Positions 29,331 through 38,386 are shown, counted from the stretch's first letter. The stretch is 45,982 bases of DNA from a virus (IMGVR_UViG_3300030104_006634:1-45982), one strand, 5' to 3'. Notes: generated by a model from the sequence alone, not told the origin. Translations and numbers: made by a program.

Positions 29331-31234
29331 TAGGCTCCGCACTCCCCACCAATCTTACAAGCCTCTACTGCCATTTCAGTCTCTGCTTGTTCAGAGGCAA
29401 TAAGCTCCCTAGCTTTGGCAATATTCTCCTCAGTAGGAGACAAAGCTTCTAAAGGCTCCATGCCCTTGGATCCCGCACGGTAGACCGTCATACCCTTGAG
29501 ATAAGGAGCATACTTGAGAGCCATCTTAGAAACAACCTCGTGGCTTGCATCGTTAGGGAGGTTGATGGTCTTGCTAATGGCATTATCAACATACTTCTGA
29601 ATGCAGGCTTGAACAGCCATGTGTTGCTCAGGGGTAATATCATAAGATCCCACAATATGCCGACCATTACTACCCTTCATCAACTCCTCCTTGAACAGAG
29701 GGTCAAGAACAAGAGTAGACTTCCAAGTGTTTCCTTCACGGTAACGACGGTTATACATTGGAGCAAAGATCGGCTCAATGCCAGTTGAAGCTCCGTGAAC
29801 CATTGAAATCGTACCTGTAGGAGCAGCCGTAAGCATCACAGCGTTACGAATACCATGCTCCTTGATAAGCATTCGGATTCGGGCCGGAAGAGTCTTAGCG
29901 AACTCTTCGTTCAAATACTTGCGAGCATTGAACTCAGGGAACGAACCACGCTCACGAGCAATGTAAACCGACGCAAGGTAAGATTCGTTACGAATCGTGG
30001 TGTAGAGTCGATCAATGAACTCGATGCACTTATCCGTGCCATACTTGATGCCAAGCTTAATGAGCATGTGGTGCAGACCCATTGTGCCAAGTCCGATACG
30101 ACGGGAACGATCACCTGCTATCTTGCACTCCTCAATCGGGTAGTGGTTTGCAGTCAGCGTGTTGTCGAGGAATCTAATGCCAGTGCGAATAGTTCTAGCA
30201 AGTCGGTTCCAATCCAGATCGTCGCCTTCCTCGTTCACCATGTTGGACAGATTAACGTGACCCAGACAGCAGTTAGCATACGAGTCCAACGGAATCTCAC
30301 CACAAGGGTTAGTGGCGTTCATGCGAAGGAAGTAGGACATGTTGGTGTAACGGTTCGTCAGCGACAGGTTAAAGATACCCGGCTCGCCAGACTTCACCGC
30401 ATTTTCCCACAGTCGGTTCCACAGATCAATAGCCTTGAACTGAACTTCCTGAACATCCTCAAACTGATCATCCCAGCCACGAAGATGGTGTTGCTTTGCA
30501 CGACCGAGAGCATCCTCTTCAGACAGTGCAACAATGTTAATGACCTCACTGTGTCCGTCACTAGAGATTCTGTTTGCCGAGTAGACCTTGTAGTCTCGAT
30601 TACCAAACTTGAACTGCCAAGCGTCATCGTTCTCACATGCTTCAATAAACTTATCGGTAATTGCAACCGAGATGTTGAAGTTTGTTAGCTGAGAAAGATC
30701 CAGCTTAATATGCAAAAAGTCCAGTAGATCAGGGTGATCCACATTAAGTTCCGCCATAAGCGCGGTTCTTCTGTTTTTACCTGCTTTAACATGATTTCCT
30801 ACCTCATTAATCATTTGCATCACCGACACAGAGCCAGGAGCAGAGTTCTTCACGTTACCAATGTCATCGCCTTTTGGACGAATCTTGGAAAAGTTAAAAC
30901 CAATGCCACCACCCCCACAGGAGATGCGATACATATCTTGAATGGTCTTACCAATAGATTCAACACTGTCTTCAGGCTCAATAGCATAGCAGTTGAGAAG
31001 ATTCTGTTGACTACGGCCAGCACCATAAATAATTCGGCCACCAGGGACGAGATCACCTGTGCTTAAAGCATCGTAGAACTTCTTCTCATACTTTTCAATT
31101 TCTTCTTCACTCTCAACAGACGCGATGTGCTTCGCCATCGACTTGCATCTCTCGGAGTATTTCGTTTCGCCAGGGTAAGCGTAACGCTGCATAAAAATAT
31201 CTTGACCCAAACTATCCAACTGCTTAATTGCCAT
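29330..31234 (-). CDS. nrdJ: Class II (cobalamin-dependent) ribonucleotide reductase
   Basis: A 634-residue protein. NLLNCYAIEP holds C82 of the redox pair, SCGGGGIGFNFSKIRP the nucleotide loop, RRTALMAELNVDHPDLLDFL a substrate loop, NPCGEIPLDSYANCC (309-323) the catalytic thiyl Cys311 and Glu313, and MLTAAPTGTISMVHGASTGIEP the C-terminal active-site loop. The end CKIGGEC is the thiol shuttle pair. No separate small subunit gene is near, and the pattern fits class II (NrdJ) enzymes, which use adenosylcobalamin. It reduces ribonucleotides for phage DNA synthesis. It overlaps gp46 by 11 bases. Confidence 0.92.
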   Translation of the reverse strand: MAIKQLDSLGQDIFMQRYAYPGETKYSERCKSMAKHIASVESEEEIEKYEKKFYDALSTGDLVPGGRIIYGAGRSQQNLLNCYAIEPEDSVESIGKTIQDMYRISCGGGGIGFNFSKIRPKGDDIGNVKNSAPGSVSVMQMINEVGNHVKAGKNRRTALMAELNVDHPDLLDFLHIKLDLSQLTNFNISVAITDKFIEACENDDAWQFKFGNRDYKVYSANRISSDGHSEVINIVALSEEDALGRAKQHHLRGWDDQFEDVQEVQFKAIDLWNRLWENAVKSGEPGIFNLSLTNRYTNMSYFLRMNATNPCGEIPLDSYANCCLGHVNLSNMVNEEGDDLDWNRLARTIRTGIRFLDNTLTANHYPIEECKIAGDRSRRIGLGTMGLHHMLIKLGIKYGTDKCIEFIDRLYTTIRNESYLASVYIARERGSFPEFNARKYLNEEFAKTLPARIRMLIKEHGIRNAVMLTAAPTGTISMVHGASTGIEPIFAPMYNRRYREGNTWKSTLVLDPLFKEELMKGSNGRHIVGSYDITPEQHMAVQACIQKYVDNAISKTINLPNDASHEVVSKMALKYAPYLKGMTVYRAGSKGMEPLEALSPTEENIAKARELIASEQAETEMAVEACKIGGECGA

Positions 31235-32825
31235 GATTGACCTTACTAATACCTTTGTGTTTTCTAACTGTAATTGCGTTCGTATCTCCCAGAAGTTCCT
31301 GTAAATAATTATTATGTGTAATCACTAAAACCTTCTTCTCAGGATTCTGGGATTCGAGAGTGCGAAGAAGATTATTGACGGCCAAGATACCAGGATTATC
31401 GATGTTATCACAAACCTCATCAAAGAACAAGAGGTTGCAATCAGTTCTCGAAATCTTAGAGCTAAGATCTTGAAGGGCAAGCATTATAGCTAGGTTGACC
31501 TTCCTTTTCTCACCCCCAGATAAAGAAATATACTTGGTCTCTACGTTGTTGTTACAAATGGTCTCAGACAATTCGTCATTGAACTCTAAAGAGAACTGTC
31601 CACCAGTAAGGATTGAAGCATACTCATTAGATCGTAAGTTGAAGTAATCCAAAATGTTCCTAATGATATAACGAATAAGTCCCTTTTCTGAGAAGGCAAT
31701 CTCCCAGAACTTCATAACCTCAAGTAGAGAATCAAGCTCCAGCCTTTTGGCTTCGTATTCCTCCAACTGTGCTGATACTTGGGATAGTCTATGTATGCTA
31801 CTTTGAGCATTCTCTATCTGTTTATTTTTCTTATTATATTTCGCCCACTCAGAAGAGGAGATCTTGGGCACTGATGTCTCGTTTATTTCTTTAAGATCCT
31901 TGATCAAGATCTCTTTTTCTTTGATCTGTAGGGCCAGTTCGTCTGCGTCTCCACTGAGGTCGATAACATCTTGCTTGGTTTGGGACTTGGTGTATTTGCT
32001 TTTGCATACATGGCACTCTTTCTCGTCCTCGTAGACTCCTTCTTTAATTGCATCGTTAATTCTACGAAGACGGTCACGTTCTTTCTTTACTGCTCGTTGA
32101 TACTCTCTTATATGCTTCTGATTTTCAGCAATCTTGGATTCATCTTTTAAGATTTTCTCCAGGCTAGGCAGCTTCATCAGCTTGTACTTCTCGTCGGGAA
32201 CTTCAGCCTGCAACTTATCTTTCTCGTTGACAAGGTTCGCTATCAGGGTTCCGATAACTTTTAGCTCACCTTGGTATGAAGATTTGAGTTGCTTTACAGA
32301 CGCTCTCTTTGAGAAGATGTCATCAAGGTTAAAACAATTCTTGATTATCTTACGCTTATCCTCAGGGGTTGAGTCCAGGAAAGTAAAGGTGGAGTGCTGA
32401 CCAAATACTACTGATGCTAGAAAAGATTTATAATCGCTCTCAAGCAAATCTTCAAGAGCCTCCTGAGTCTGGGTAGCGTTTGCTTTGTTTATCAGAGAAC
32501 CATTAACTTCTACGTCCAAACCAGTGGGCCTCTTAGACCTTGTAATTACAATGGTCCCAACACCCTGCTTATTAATTTCAACGCATACAGAGCAATCCTT
32601 ACCAGCTTGAGAGTTGACTAGAGCCGCTTCAGTGGACTTACGAATCGTCGTTCCATAAATGCCCCATGTGACAGCTTCGAACAAGACACTCTTACCAGCG
32701 CCATTGGATCCTCCACTATCTTTATTGGTACCAAGTATCCTGGTAATCCCATCAAGGTCGGAAAAGTCTAAGTCTAACCGCTTGAAGGAGTAGAAGTTTT
32801 TAGCTGTGATCTTCTTGATCTGCAT
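31224..32825 (-). CDS. gp46: gp46 / SbcC-Rad50-like recombination ATPase
   Basis: A 533-residue SMC-type ATPase. Walker A is GGSNGAGKS (38-46), the coiled-coil arms carry a zinc hook CHVC (271-274), the ABC signature is YISLSGGEKRKVNLAI, and Walker B is NLLFFDEVCDNID near the end. Matches T4 gp46. With gp47 it forms the nuclease that resects ends and releases host DNA for recombination-dependent replication. It overlaps gp47 by 26 bases. Confidence 0.93.
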   Translation of the reverse strand: MQIKKITAKNFYSFKRLDLDFSDLDGITRILGTNKDSGGSNGAGKSVLFEAVTWGIYGTTIRKSTEAALVNSQAGKDCSVCVEINKQGVGTIVITRSKRPTGLDVEVNGSLINKANATQTQEALEDLLESDYKSFLASVVFGQHSTFTFLDSTPEDKRKIIKNCFNLDDIFSKRASVKQLKSSYQGELKVIGTLIANLVNEKDKLQAEVPDEKYKLMKLPSLEKILKDESKIAENQKHIREYQRAVKKERDRLRRINDAIKEGVYEDEKECHVCKSKYTKSQTKQDVIDLSGDADELALQIKEKEILIKDLKEINETSVPKISSSEWAKYNKKNKQIENAQSSIHRLSQVSAQLEEYEAKRLELDSLLEVMKFWEIAFSEKGLIRYIIRNILDYFNLRSNEYASILTGGQFSLEFNDELSETICNNNVETKYISLSGGEKRKVNLAIMLALQDLSSKISRTDCNLLFFDEVCDNIDNPGILAVNNLLRTLESQNPEKKVLVITHNNYLQELLGDTNAITVRKHKGISKVNHGN

Positions 32826-33852
32826 AATCTTTTATAAGGTTTAATCCCTCCTCTAATCTCTCCTTCGGTATTGTGGAGCATTGCTCTTCAATATACTTAC
32901 CAATGATGTCTGCATCAATTACAGTCAAAGGCACATTAGGATCATAGCCCGACAATCTTTCGTTTAGAGTATCATCATAAACGGGTTGAAACTTTAGATC
33001 GACATAAGCCACTTTAAATTTATTAGCAATGTCGGCGCGGAGAAGAGAAGGTGGATCTTCTGAGAATTTATCAATAGTTACTCGCAGAAGAGTGAAGTAG
33101 TTAGGATCTGAGATCTCACCCTCCATTGCTTCAAGAGCATCGTAAGGAGCCTCGTAAAAGCGTGGTCCGAATCCCACTTTAAATTTATTAAGTGGACCCC
33201 AGCCGCTAGGAGTTTCCTCCAGAATTCCTACGTAATGCTCGTTATCAGCCTCCCCAAAGTTAGTAGACCAGGGAGTCCCTAAAATGGTTACGTGCTCGTC
33301 CTCTAGGTATTTATGAATGTGACCAAGAATGGTTCGACATTCAAAGTTAGCTAGCTTAAGGTCAGAATCAAAGCCACGGATGCCAAGGTGATCAGGGCAA
33401 TAGCTGAAATGGCCGAAAGCGATATAATTATCATCAGGTCCTCTACGTAGGTGCTCCTTAATCGTCTCTTCATTTTCATAGTGTGGTATTAGTAAGAATT
33501 TAAGATCAGTATCAATATGAGTTTGCTGGACAAGCCGCACTTTCGACCCTGGGTAGCAAAGTGTTTCCAGCGCAGTCAACCCGTCATCGTTTCTATTTTG
33601 CGAATCATGGTTTCCTCTGAGCACGTACATGAATTTCAAACCTGGGGTCAGAGCAAGTTTCTTGAACATATCATGTGTAGCTACGATTACCTCAGGTGAT
33701 GGCTTTCGATGATGATAAATGTCACCAAGGAAAACAACATGAGTTGGCTTGTATTCATTGACAAGCCTAATCGTAGATTCTATCTGGCTTTGGAGATATC
33801 CTTCACATTTAGTGTCGTAGTGAGTGTCTCCAATAATCAGGCATTTCTTCAC
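32800..33852 (-). CDS. gp47: gp47 / SbcD-Mre11-like nuclease
   Basis: A 350-residue metallophosphoesterase. CLIIGDTHYD (motif I), FLGDIYHHRKP (II), YVLRGNHDSQ (III), LIPHYEN, and FGHFSY and GHIHKY metal-binding His motifs are present, as in Mre11/SbcD. I start at GTG 33852: AAAGGAG lies 7 bases upstream and the codon overlaps the ThyX stop (GTGA); the frame could be opened ten codons earlier but only inside thyX. It cuts DNA in partnership with gp46. Confidence 0.93.
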   Translation of the reverse strand: MKKCLIIGDTHYDTKCEGYLQSQIESTIRLVNEYKPTHVVFLGDIYHHRKPSPEVIVATHDMFKKLALTPGLKFMYVLRGNHDSQNRNDDGLTALETLCYPGSKVRLVQQTHIDTDLKFLLIPHYENEETIKEHLRRGPDDNYIAFGHFSYCPDHLGIRGFDSDLKLANFECRTILGHIHKYLEDEHVTILGTPWSTNFGEADNEHYVGILEETPSGWGPLNKFKVGFGPRFYEAPYDALEAMEGEISDPNYFTLLRVTIDKFSEDPPSLLRADIANKFKVAYVDLKFQPVYDDTLNERLSGYDPNVPLTVIDADIIGKYIEEQCSTIPKERLEEGLNLIKDYADQEDHS

Positions 33853-34637
33853 AGATTCTCCTTTGTAATACCTAGCTTGCACAGATCATCTCTCATAAGC
33901 TCGTAAATTCCTTCAGCGAGCATTCTAATCTCATACTGAGCGTCTGGCTTTAGACGCTGGTGTAAGAACCAAATAATACTTTGGAGGCTAAGGGTCCAAT
34001 ACGCCTTAGTGTACATGCATTGAGGAAGGATGCCTCTTGCCTGCTCTTTAGCTACGCCATTCTTCACCATGCGATTATACATGTAAAGGGAATTAATGCA
34101 TAGCTGATCCATGTATTCGATGACCTCACCAGGATACATGTAACCCATAGTGTTTTCATCCATGGGGTTTTCATACTCACCAGAGGACTGCTTGTTCCCA
34201 TGTGGAGGATTAGACCTCAATTCCGCAGGAATGTAGTAATCATCCGAGGTTTGAGTGTATCTACCACTAACCTCATTCCAGGAGCATCCCTTGTCTATAT
34301 CATACAAGTGATCAAACTCCTCAATAAATACCTCCCTTCCGTCAGCCTCTACCGACCTAAACCCTGAACCAACCTGATATTTCATCAACTGCCTTGCCAC
34401 GAAAATAGGCAGCTTCACCTGAAATGTATAGTAGGAGTGACGGAAGGGAGATGTGTGCTCATGTGACCAAAGAAACTTTGTAAGTTTTTGGTCTTTCTCA
34501 TCAAACAAGCTTTTCTCATTATTATAAGAACAGCGGGCAGCATTAACTGTCTTCAAGGAGGAGTTAGCAACCATACGATCCACAAGGGATACACCGCTTT
34601 TCTTGTCTTGGAGAAAGTCTATAATTTTATCATCCAT
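33849..34637 (-). CDS. thyX: Flavin-dependent thymidylate synthase ThyX with insertion
   Basis: A 262-residue protein. VNAARCSYNN, LWSHEHTSPFRH (residues 56-67), a flavin region RQLMKYQVG (82-90) and SWNEVSGRYT (119-128) correspond to ThyX; a third segment is ARGILPQCMYTKAYWTL with a Trp-rich end. In normal ThyX the RHRxxS part and the NExSxRY part are contiguous. Here about 28 residues separate them. ThyX makes dTMP from dUMP using FAD, NADPH and methylene-tetrahydrofolate. It overlaps gp47 by 4 bases. A CTATAAT copy lies about 35 bases upstream, so its leader would be longer than in other genes. Confidence 0.88.
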   Translation of the reverse strand: MDDKIIDFLQDKKSGVSLVDRMVANSSLKTVNAARCSYNNEKSLFDEKDQKLTKFLWSHEHTSPFRHSYYTFQVKLPIFVARQLMKYQVGSGFRSVEADGREVFIEEFDHLYDIDKGCSWNEVSGRYTQTSDDYYIPAELRSNPPHGNKQSSGEYENPMDENTMGYMYPGEVIEYMDQLCINSLYMYNRMVKNGVAKEQARGILPQCMYTKAYWTLSLQSIIWFLHQRLKPDAQYEIRMLAEGIYELMRDDLCKLGITKENL

Positions 34638-34669
34638 ATAACAGGCTATTCAGGTAAATAGTATAGGAG

Positions 34670-34675
34670 TATTAT
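34670..34675. promoter_or_regulatory. Divergent promoter region between thyX and the basic protein
   Basis: On the plus strand TATTAT ends 5 bases before ATG 34681; on the minus strand the same bases read GCTATAAT, about 35 bases before the thyX start. It can thus serve both directions. Confidence 0.45.
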
Positions 34676-34680
34676 AGCTG

Positions 34681-35754
34681 ATGAGTAATCAATCATTGAA
34701 TGAAAAGGGTAAAATGCCAAAGAAGTTTTCCGTCAAAAGTGGTGACAAATCTGCGGCAGGAGGGCTGACAGATAAGGGTGTAAAGCGTTACAGAGCGGAG
34801 AACCCAGGGTCCAAGCTTAAGACTGCTGTAACTACTAAGCCTTCAAAACTCAAAAAGGGCAGTAAGTCTGCCAACCGTCGCAAATCTTTCTGCGCTCGTA
34901 TGGGTGGCATGAAAAAACGCCTAACCTCTGCCAAGACTGCTAGAGATCCTGATAGCCGTATCAACAAAGCTCTGCGTAAGTGGAATTGCTCAACTGATAT
35001 AAACTCCGATGCTTTGGACAGAATGAGTGAAATGATTGTGATGTCCATGTTAGATGAAGGAATTCTTGGATTTGGCATGGATACATCCACTGGTCGAAGC
35101 CGCACGCGCAGACAAGTTCTAAAAGCTAAGTCTGGTCGGGCCGGAGCTTTGGCAAGAATTGCTAAACGCAAGCGAATGAAAGGTGAAGACCCTAAACCCA
35201 TCCCAGGATCAATCCTTCCTAAAACCAAAAGCGGTCGCGGTCCCGGTGCGCGACGAGGTTCTCCAACATCTAAATCAACTTTACAGGGTAAAAGTTCCGA
35301 TAGACCATTAACGAAGGGTAATATATCACAACCTAAGGTTCCCGGTGAAGGTAGTAAGTATTATGACAAAGCAGGACACCAGGCTCACATCGACAGAGTC
35401 GAAGCACAACAAGCTAAAAGGAAGAAGACTAAGAAGACCGCAAACTCAACAGGTTCGAAAAAGAACAAGGATACTAAGACCTCAACAAAAACAGATTCGA
35501 ACGATGCGAATAGAGTTCAGAGACAAATGGCTGCACGAATAGCACAGCAAAGGAAGGGCAGGAAAGAGAAACTGGATAAGGATAGGGACCGATTAATCGG
35601 TCCTGCTACTGATTCGACTAAAATTATTAGAAATGCTAGATTAGCTTTAGCTGAGATGGTGGTCGAATGTTGGAAGACTCATAAAAAAGTTGGCACTAAA
35701 ATGAAAGGTGGTCGTATAGTTAATGACTGCGTGCCTAAATCTAAAAAGAAGTGA
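34681..35754 (+). CDS. Highly basic phage protein with DUF6321-like N-terminus
   Basis: A 357-residue protein with an extreme Lys/Arg/Ser/Gly composition. Residues ~14-105 are the most conserved-looking part (KSGDKSAAGGLTDKGVKRYR, then KGSKSANRRKSFCARMGGMK and SRINKALRKWNC), which I recall as the DUF6321 domain of aquatic phages. The remaining part is low-complexity, basic, and probably disordered, with a short helical cap around LALAEMVVECWKTH. Such composition suggests DNA or RNA binding: DNA condensation, packaging or a virion-internal protein. It stands alone on the plus strand between two leftward operons. Confidence 0.7.
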   Translation: MSNQSLNEKGKMPKKFSVKSGDKSAAGGLTDKGVKRYRAENPGSKLKTAVTTKPSKLKKGSKSANRRKSFCARMGGMKKRLTSAKTARDPDSRINKALRKWNCSTDINSDALDRMSEMIVMSMLDEGILGFGMDTSTGRSRTRRQVLKAKSGRAGALARIAKRKRMKGEDPKPIPGSILPKTKSGRGPGARRGSPTSKSTLQGKSSDRPLTKGNISQPKVPGEGSKYYDKAGHQAHIDRVEAQQAKRKKTKKTANSTGSKKNKDTKTSTKTDSNDANRVQRQMAARIAQQRKGRKEKLDKDRDRLIGPATDSTKIIRNARLALAEMVVECWKTHKKVGTKMKGGRIVNDCVPKSKKK

Positions 35755-35766
35755 TGCCTAGGGGTG

Positions 35767-36831
35767 TTAGAGTTCGTACTCTACACCGTTACCAAAGCTA
35801 GAACCAACTTCAACATCTACGCCAAGAGGAACCCTCAAGTGGATGTTGAAGTTTTCTTTTAAGTAGTGGTAGTTCTCAAGCTCATCACTAACAATTTCAA
35901 CAACCTTCCTGGTTTCTTCTTTAGGGGCTATAAGCTCAATCGAGTCGTGAACAGTTGCCACGACTTTGGCCTTCATACCCTTAAGCTTTTCAATAACGCC
36001 AAGCATACCACAAAGTAGAATGTCGCTAGCAGCAGATTGAATTGTGAAGTTCAAACCTTGTCGGAAAGCCTCACGACGAACACCCTTAAAAGGTGATCGT
36101 ACATTAGGAAGATGGCGATATCGACCGAAGATGGTCTTAGCGTAACCAAACTGCTTGATATAGTCATCAATCGTATTCATATATCTACCCACACCTGGAA
36201 AAGCCGCTAGCCAACTATTGATAATTTCCTCAGCGCGATCCTCAGGAATGTTGCGTTTTGATGCAAGAGTATAAGCAGTGCCACCATATACTGTCAGGAA
36301 GCTAACCTCCTTTGCAATCTGCCTTTCAAGTTTACTCACATCCTTGGGATCTTTATTAAACGTTAAACCAGCAGAATAGCTGTGCAGATCTACGCCAGAT
36401 TTGAAGGCGTGGATCATATTTTCTTCATTAGCAACATGAGCAAGAACTCTTAGCTCCATCGCTTTCATGTCAATAGTGATGAAGTCGTGACCCTTAGGTG
36501 CCACCACGTAATCACGGATGTTTACATCTAGCGACTCACGAGGAAGCGTGTGAAAAGAAACACCAATCTTGTCAGTCTTCTTTCTACCAACGTTAGCACC
36601 TGAATTTGAGATGCGCCCTGTAACCGTACCATCGATGTTATACTTCACATACATCCTACTGTTGCCAGTGTTCTGTAGTGCAGTGCGAGCACCTTCGATA
36701 TAGACAGAGTGAAGCTTGGTCAGCTTCTTATACTCCGAGAAACGATCAAAGAACTTCTTTGCAGCTTTCAACTTATCATTAGACATGTTGTTCAAGACTG
36801 CCTTCGCAATGCTTACTTCTTCGTTATTCAA
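35767..36831 (-). CDS. polA: Family A DNA polymerase, palm/fingers piece
   Basis: A 354-residue C-terminal polymerase piece. It has TGRISN (71-76), motif A ITIDMKAMELRVLAH (D121 metal ligand), motif B RQIAKEVSFLTVYGG (170-184, with Phe178 at the position equal to E. coli F762) and motif C VVATVHDSIEL (metal Asp). The start is a TTG at 36831 overlapping the stop of the upstream piece by 8 bases (TTGAATAA); no better start is in frame because a stop lies just upstream. The 5'-3' nuclease domain is absent, as is usual in phage enzymes. The thumb is in the next frame. Confidence 0.88.
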   Translation of the reverse strand: MNNEEVSIAKAVLNNMSNDKLKAAKKFFDRFSEYKKLTKLHSVYIEGARTALQNTGNSRMYVKYNIDGTVTGRISNSGANVGRKKTDKIGVSFHTLPRESLDVNIRDYVVAPKGHDFITIDMKAMELRVLAHVANEENMIHAFKSGVDLHSYSAGLTFNKDPKDVSKLERQIAKEVSFLTVYGGTAYTLASKRNIPEDRAEEIINSWLAAFPGVGRYMNTIDDYIKQFGYAKTIFGRYRHLPNVRSPFKGVRREAFRQGLNFTIQSAASDILLCGMLGVIEKLKGMKAKVVATVHDSIELIAPKEETRKVVEIVSDELENYHYLKENFNIHLRVPLGVDVEVGSSFGNGVEYEL

Positions 36832-37348
36832 CCTTCAAGCCTCTCGCTGTAAACTCCTCTTCGACCATGGCTTTCACCTTGGTCAGCGTCTCCTCGTTGG
36901 TAGAAGGAGCGCCCTTTTTAGTGAACTCAAAAGGATACAACCCAAGACCAAAGTCGTCAACCTGAATCCACTCACCCTCATCATTCTTCTCGAATGAATA
37001 GATAATCTTTACAAGTTGATTAGTGGAATTAAGGTTAGCATCCTCCTCCAAACCAGCAGCCTCTCGTAAAGCGATGTCTGCCAGTCTGAGCTTGTCTTGA
37101 AGTTGCTCATCCAATTCGTTGAGCTTATCCTCATCGATAAGCAATCCCTCAAATTCCATATCACGGAAAGCAACTGTCAAAGGTGCAATCAGCTTTTCAT
37201 ACAGGTGTTCCAGCTTCTTCTGACGGACCTCTTCAAGTAGTTTTACATATACCTTTGCGGTGGCGTAGGTATCCTTTGCATTACCCTCAACGCATTGAAT
37301 CAATGGAATGTTCTTCCAATCGAACTTCTTACCTTCAACTGTAAGCAT
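36824..37348 (-). CDS. Family A DNA polymerase, exonuclease-end/thumb piece
   Basis: A 174-residue middle piece. Its start, IPLIQCVEGNAKDTYATAKV, includes the third exonuclease motif (Asp26), so the 3'-5' exonuclease domain is divided between this gene and the previous one; the Tyr normally four residues before that Asp is not present. The rest (EKLIAPLTVAFRDMEFEGL, LNSTNQLVKIIY, GAPSTNEETL) is the thumb of a PolI enzyme. Start ATG 37348 shares a base with the upstream stop (TAATG). Its stop overlaps the TTG start of the palm piece. Confidence 0.85.
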   Translation of the reverse strand: MLTVEGKKFDWKNIPLIQCVEGNAKDTYATAKVYVKLLEEVRQKKLEHLYEKLIAPLTVAFRDMEFEGLLIDEDKLNELDEQLQDKLRLADIALREAAGLEEDANLNSTNQLVKIIYSFEKNDEGEWIQVDDFGLGLYPFEFTKKGAPSTNEETLTKVKAMVEEEFTARGLKVE

Positions 37349-38382
37349 TAGAACTTTTCTTCTGGGAAGTAGTAGTAGACAAGATCGGCCAAAGATTTTG
37401 GAACATCCTCTTTGTAGAGGTGTTGCAAAAGCTTCGTGTCATACACATTATACACATCTTCGACGCCATAACGCTTCAAGAACTTAAGGTCGAACCCGGC
37501 ATTCTGCAATATCTTTCTGTTCTTTTTATTTGCCATAACCTGACAGACGAATCGCATGAAAGCACCCTTTACCTTGTAACCAAGTTTTGCTTCTTTGTGA
37601 TCAATAGGCAATACTAAAGTCCTACCGAGATCTCCAGTGTCACGATTAACGAGCGTCATGGAGACTGTGTGAATTGTATCCTCAAGGAAATTAAGACCAG
37701 TGGTCTCAATATCTACAGCAAGATCCATCTCGGTATCAATAAACTCGCCGCTCACCTCATTCAACTCACCAATACTCATGGCAAGGGTATGGTCTACCTG
37801 AGCGTCTGTAGCCTTCCCTAAAAGCTCATTATTTAATGCGTTCTCCAGGTCAGTCCGAAAAAGATAGGCGTTCTTAGGCTCTGCTACGACCTGGAAAGGG
37901 TGAATAATGGGCACTACCTGGAACTTTGTCCCTGCCTCTGTGATAAGATCATCAACCTTGCCGCGAATCTTACTTTCCTCTCTCGCCTTACCATATAGGA
38001 GAGTGGTAGCGACCTTACCGCAAGCAAATACAAGTCGAGGCTTGTAGTGATCAATGGTGTCATGCAAGTGAGTCTTACAGGACTTCTTAATGCCAGTGCT
38101 AAGATTTTCAGAGGTAATATTAGGACACTTCACAGCAGTCGTGTAGCCAACCTCCCAATCGTGTGAGAACCTAGCAAGCTCACGCTGAATTACATTATAT
38201 TCTTGTGGTCGGAAAGCGGTGAACTCACCTTCAAACATCTTCGCTGAATCTGATATGAAGAGAATATCTACTGGGGTGTCTTTATACTCATAGTCTAAGA
38301 TCGTATGCGTCGGCAGATTCATCTTCAGCGCAGGGCAACCCTCACACTTGGAGTTGACACCCTGGAAACTTAGTTGTGGCAT
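37348..38382 (-). CDS. Uracil-DNA-glycosylase-like domain fused to 3'-5' exonuclease start (polymerase N-terminus)
   Basis: A 344-residue protein. Residues 1-185 resemble family 4 UDGs: C13-x2-C16 and C86-x15-C102 fit the Fe-S ligands, and IIHPFQVV (160-166) the HP motif, but the GExPG active-site loop is degenerate (ISDSAKMFEGE). Residues ~219-344 are the exonuclease start: DLAVDIETTGLN (D224, E226), ILQNAGFDLKFL (exo II) and LADLVYYYFPEE. It ends inside that domain, so the polymerase continues in the next gene. Phage SPO1 polymerase also has a UDG-type N-terminal domain. ACCTATCAT ends 6 bases before the ATG. Confidence 0.85.
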   Translation of the reverse strand: MPQLSFQGVNSKCEGCPALKMNLPTHTILDYEYKDTPVDILFISDSAKMFEGEFTAFRPQEYNVIQRELARFSHDWEVGYTTAVKCPNITSENLSTGIKKSCKTHLHDTIDHYKPRLVFACGKVATTLLYGKAREESKIRGKVDDLITEAGTKFQVVPIIHPFQVVAEPKNAYLFRTDLENALNNELLGKATDAQVDHTLAMSIGELNEVSGEFIDTEMDLAVDIETTGLNFLEDTIHTVSMTLVNRDTGDLGRTLVLPIDHKEAKLGYKVKGAFMRFVCQVMANKKNRKILQNAGFDLKFLKRYGVEDVYNVYDTKLLQHLYKEDVPKSLADLVYYYFPEEKF

Positions 38383-38386
38383 AAGA

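Noticed and set aside
29855-30688. 277-residue plus-strand frame inside the RNR gene
   Set aside because: It lies wholly opposite a strongly supported ribonucleotide reductase, has no ribosome site and no recognisable motif.
36824-36831. Sequencing error as the sole cause of the polymerase split
   Set aside because: It cannot be excluded, but two independent junctions both show clean start/stop overlaps (TAATG, TTGAATAA), so I report the split as real pending re-sequencing.
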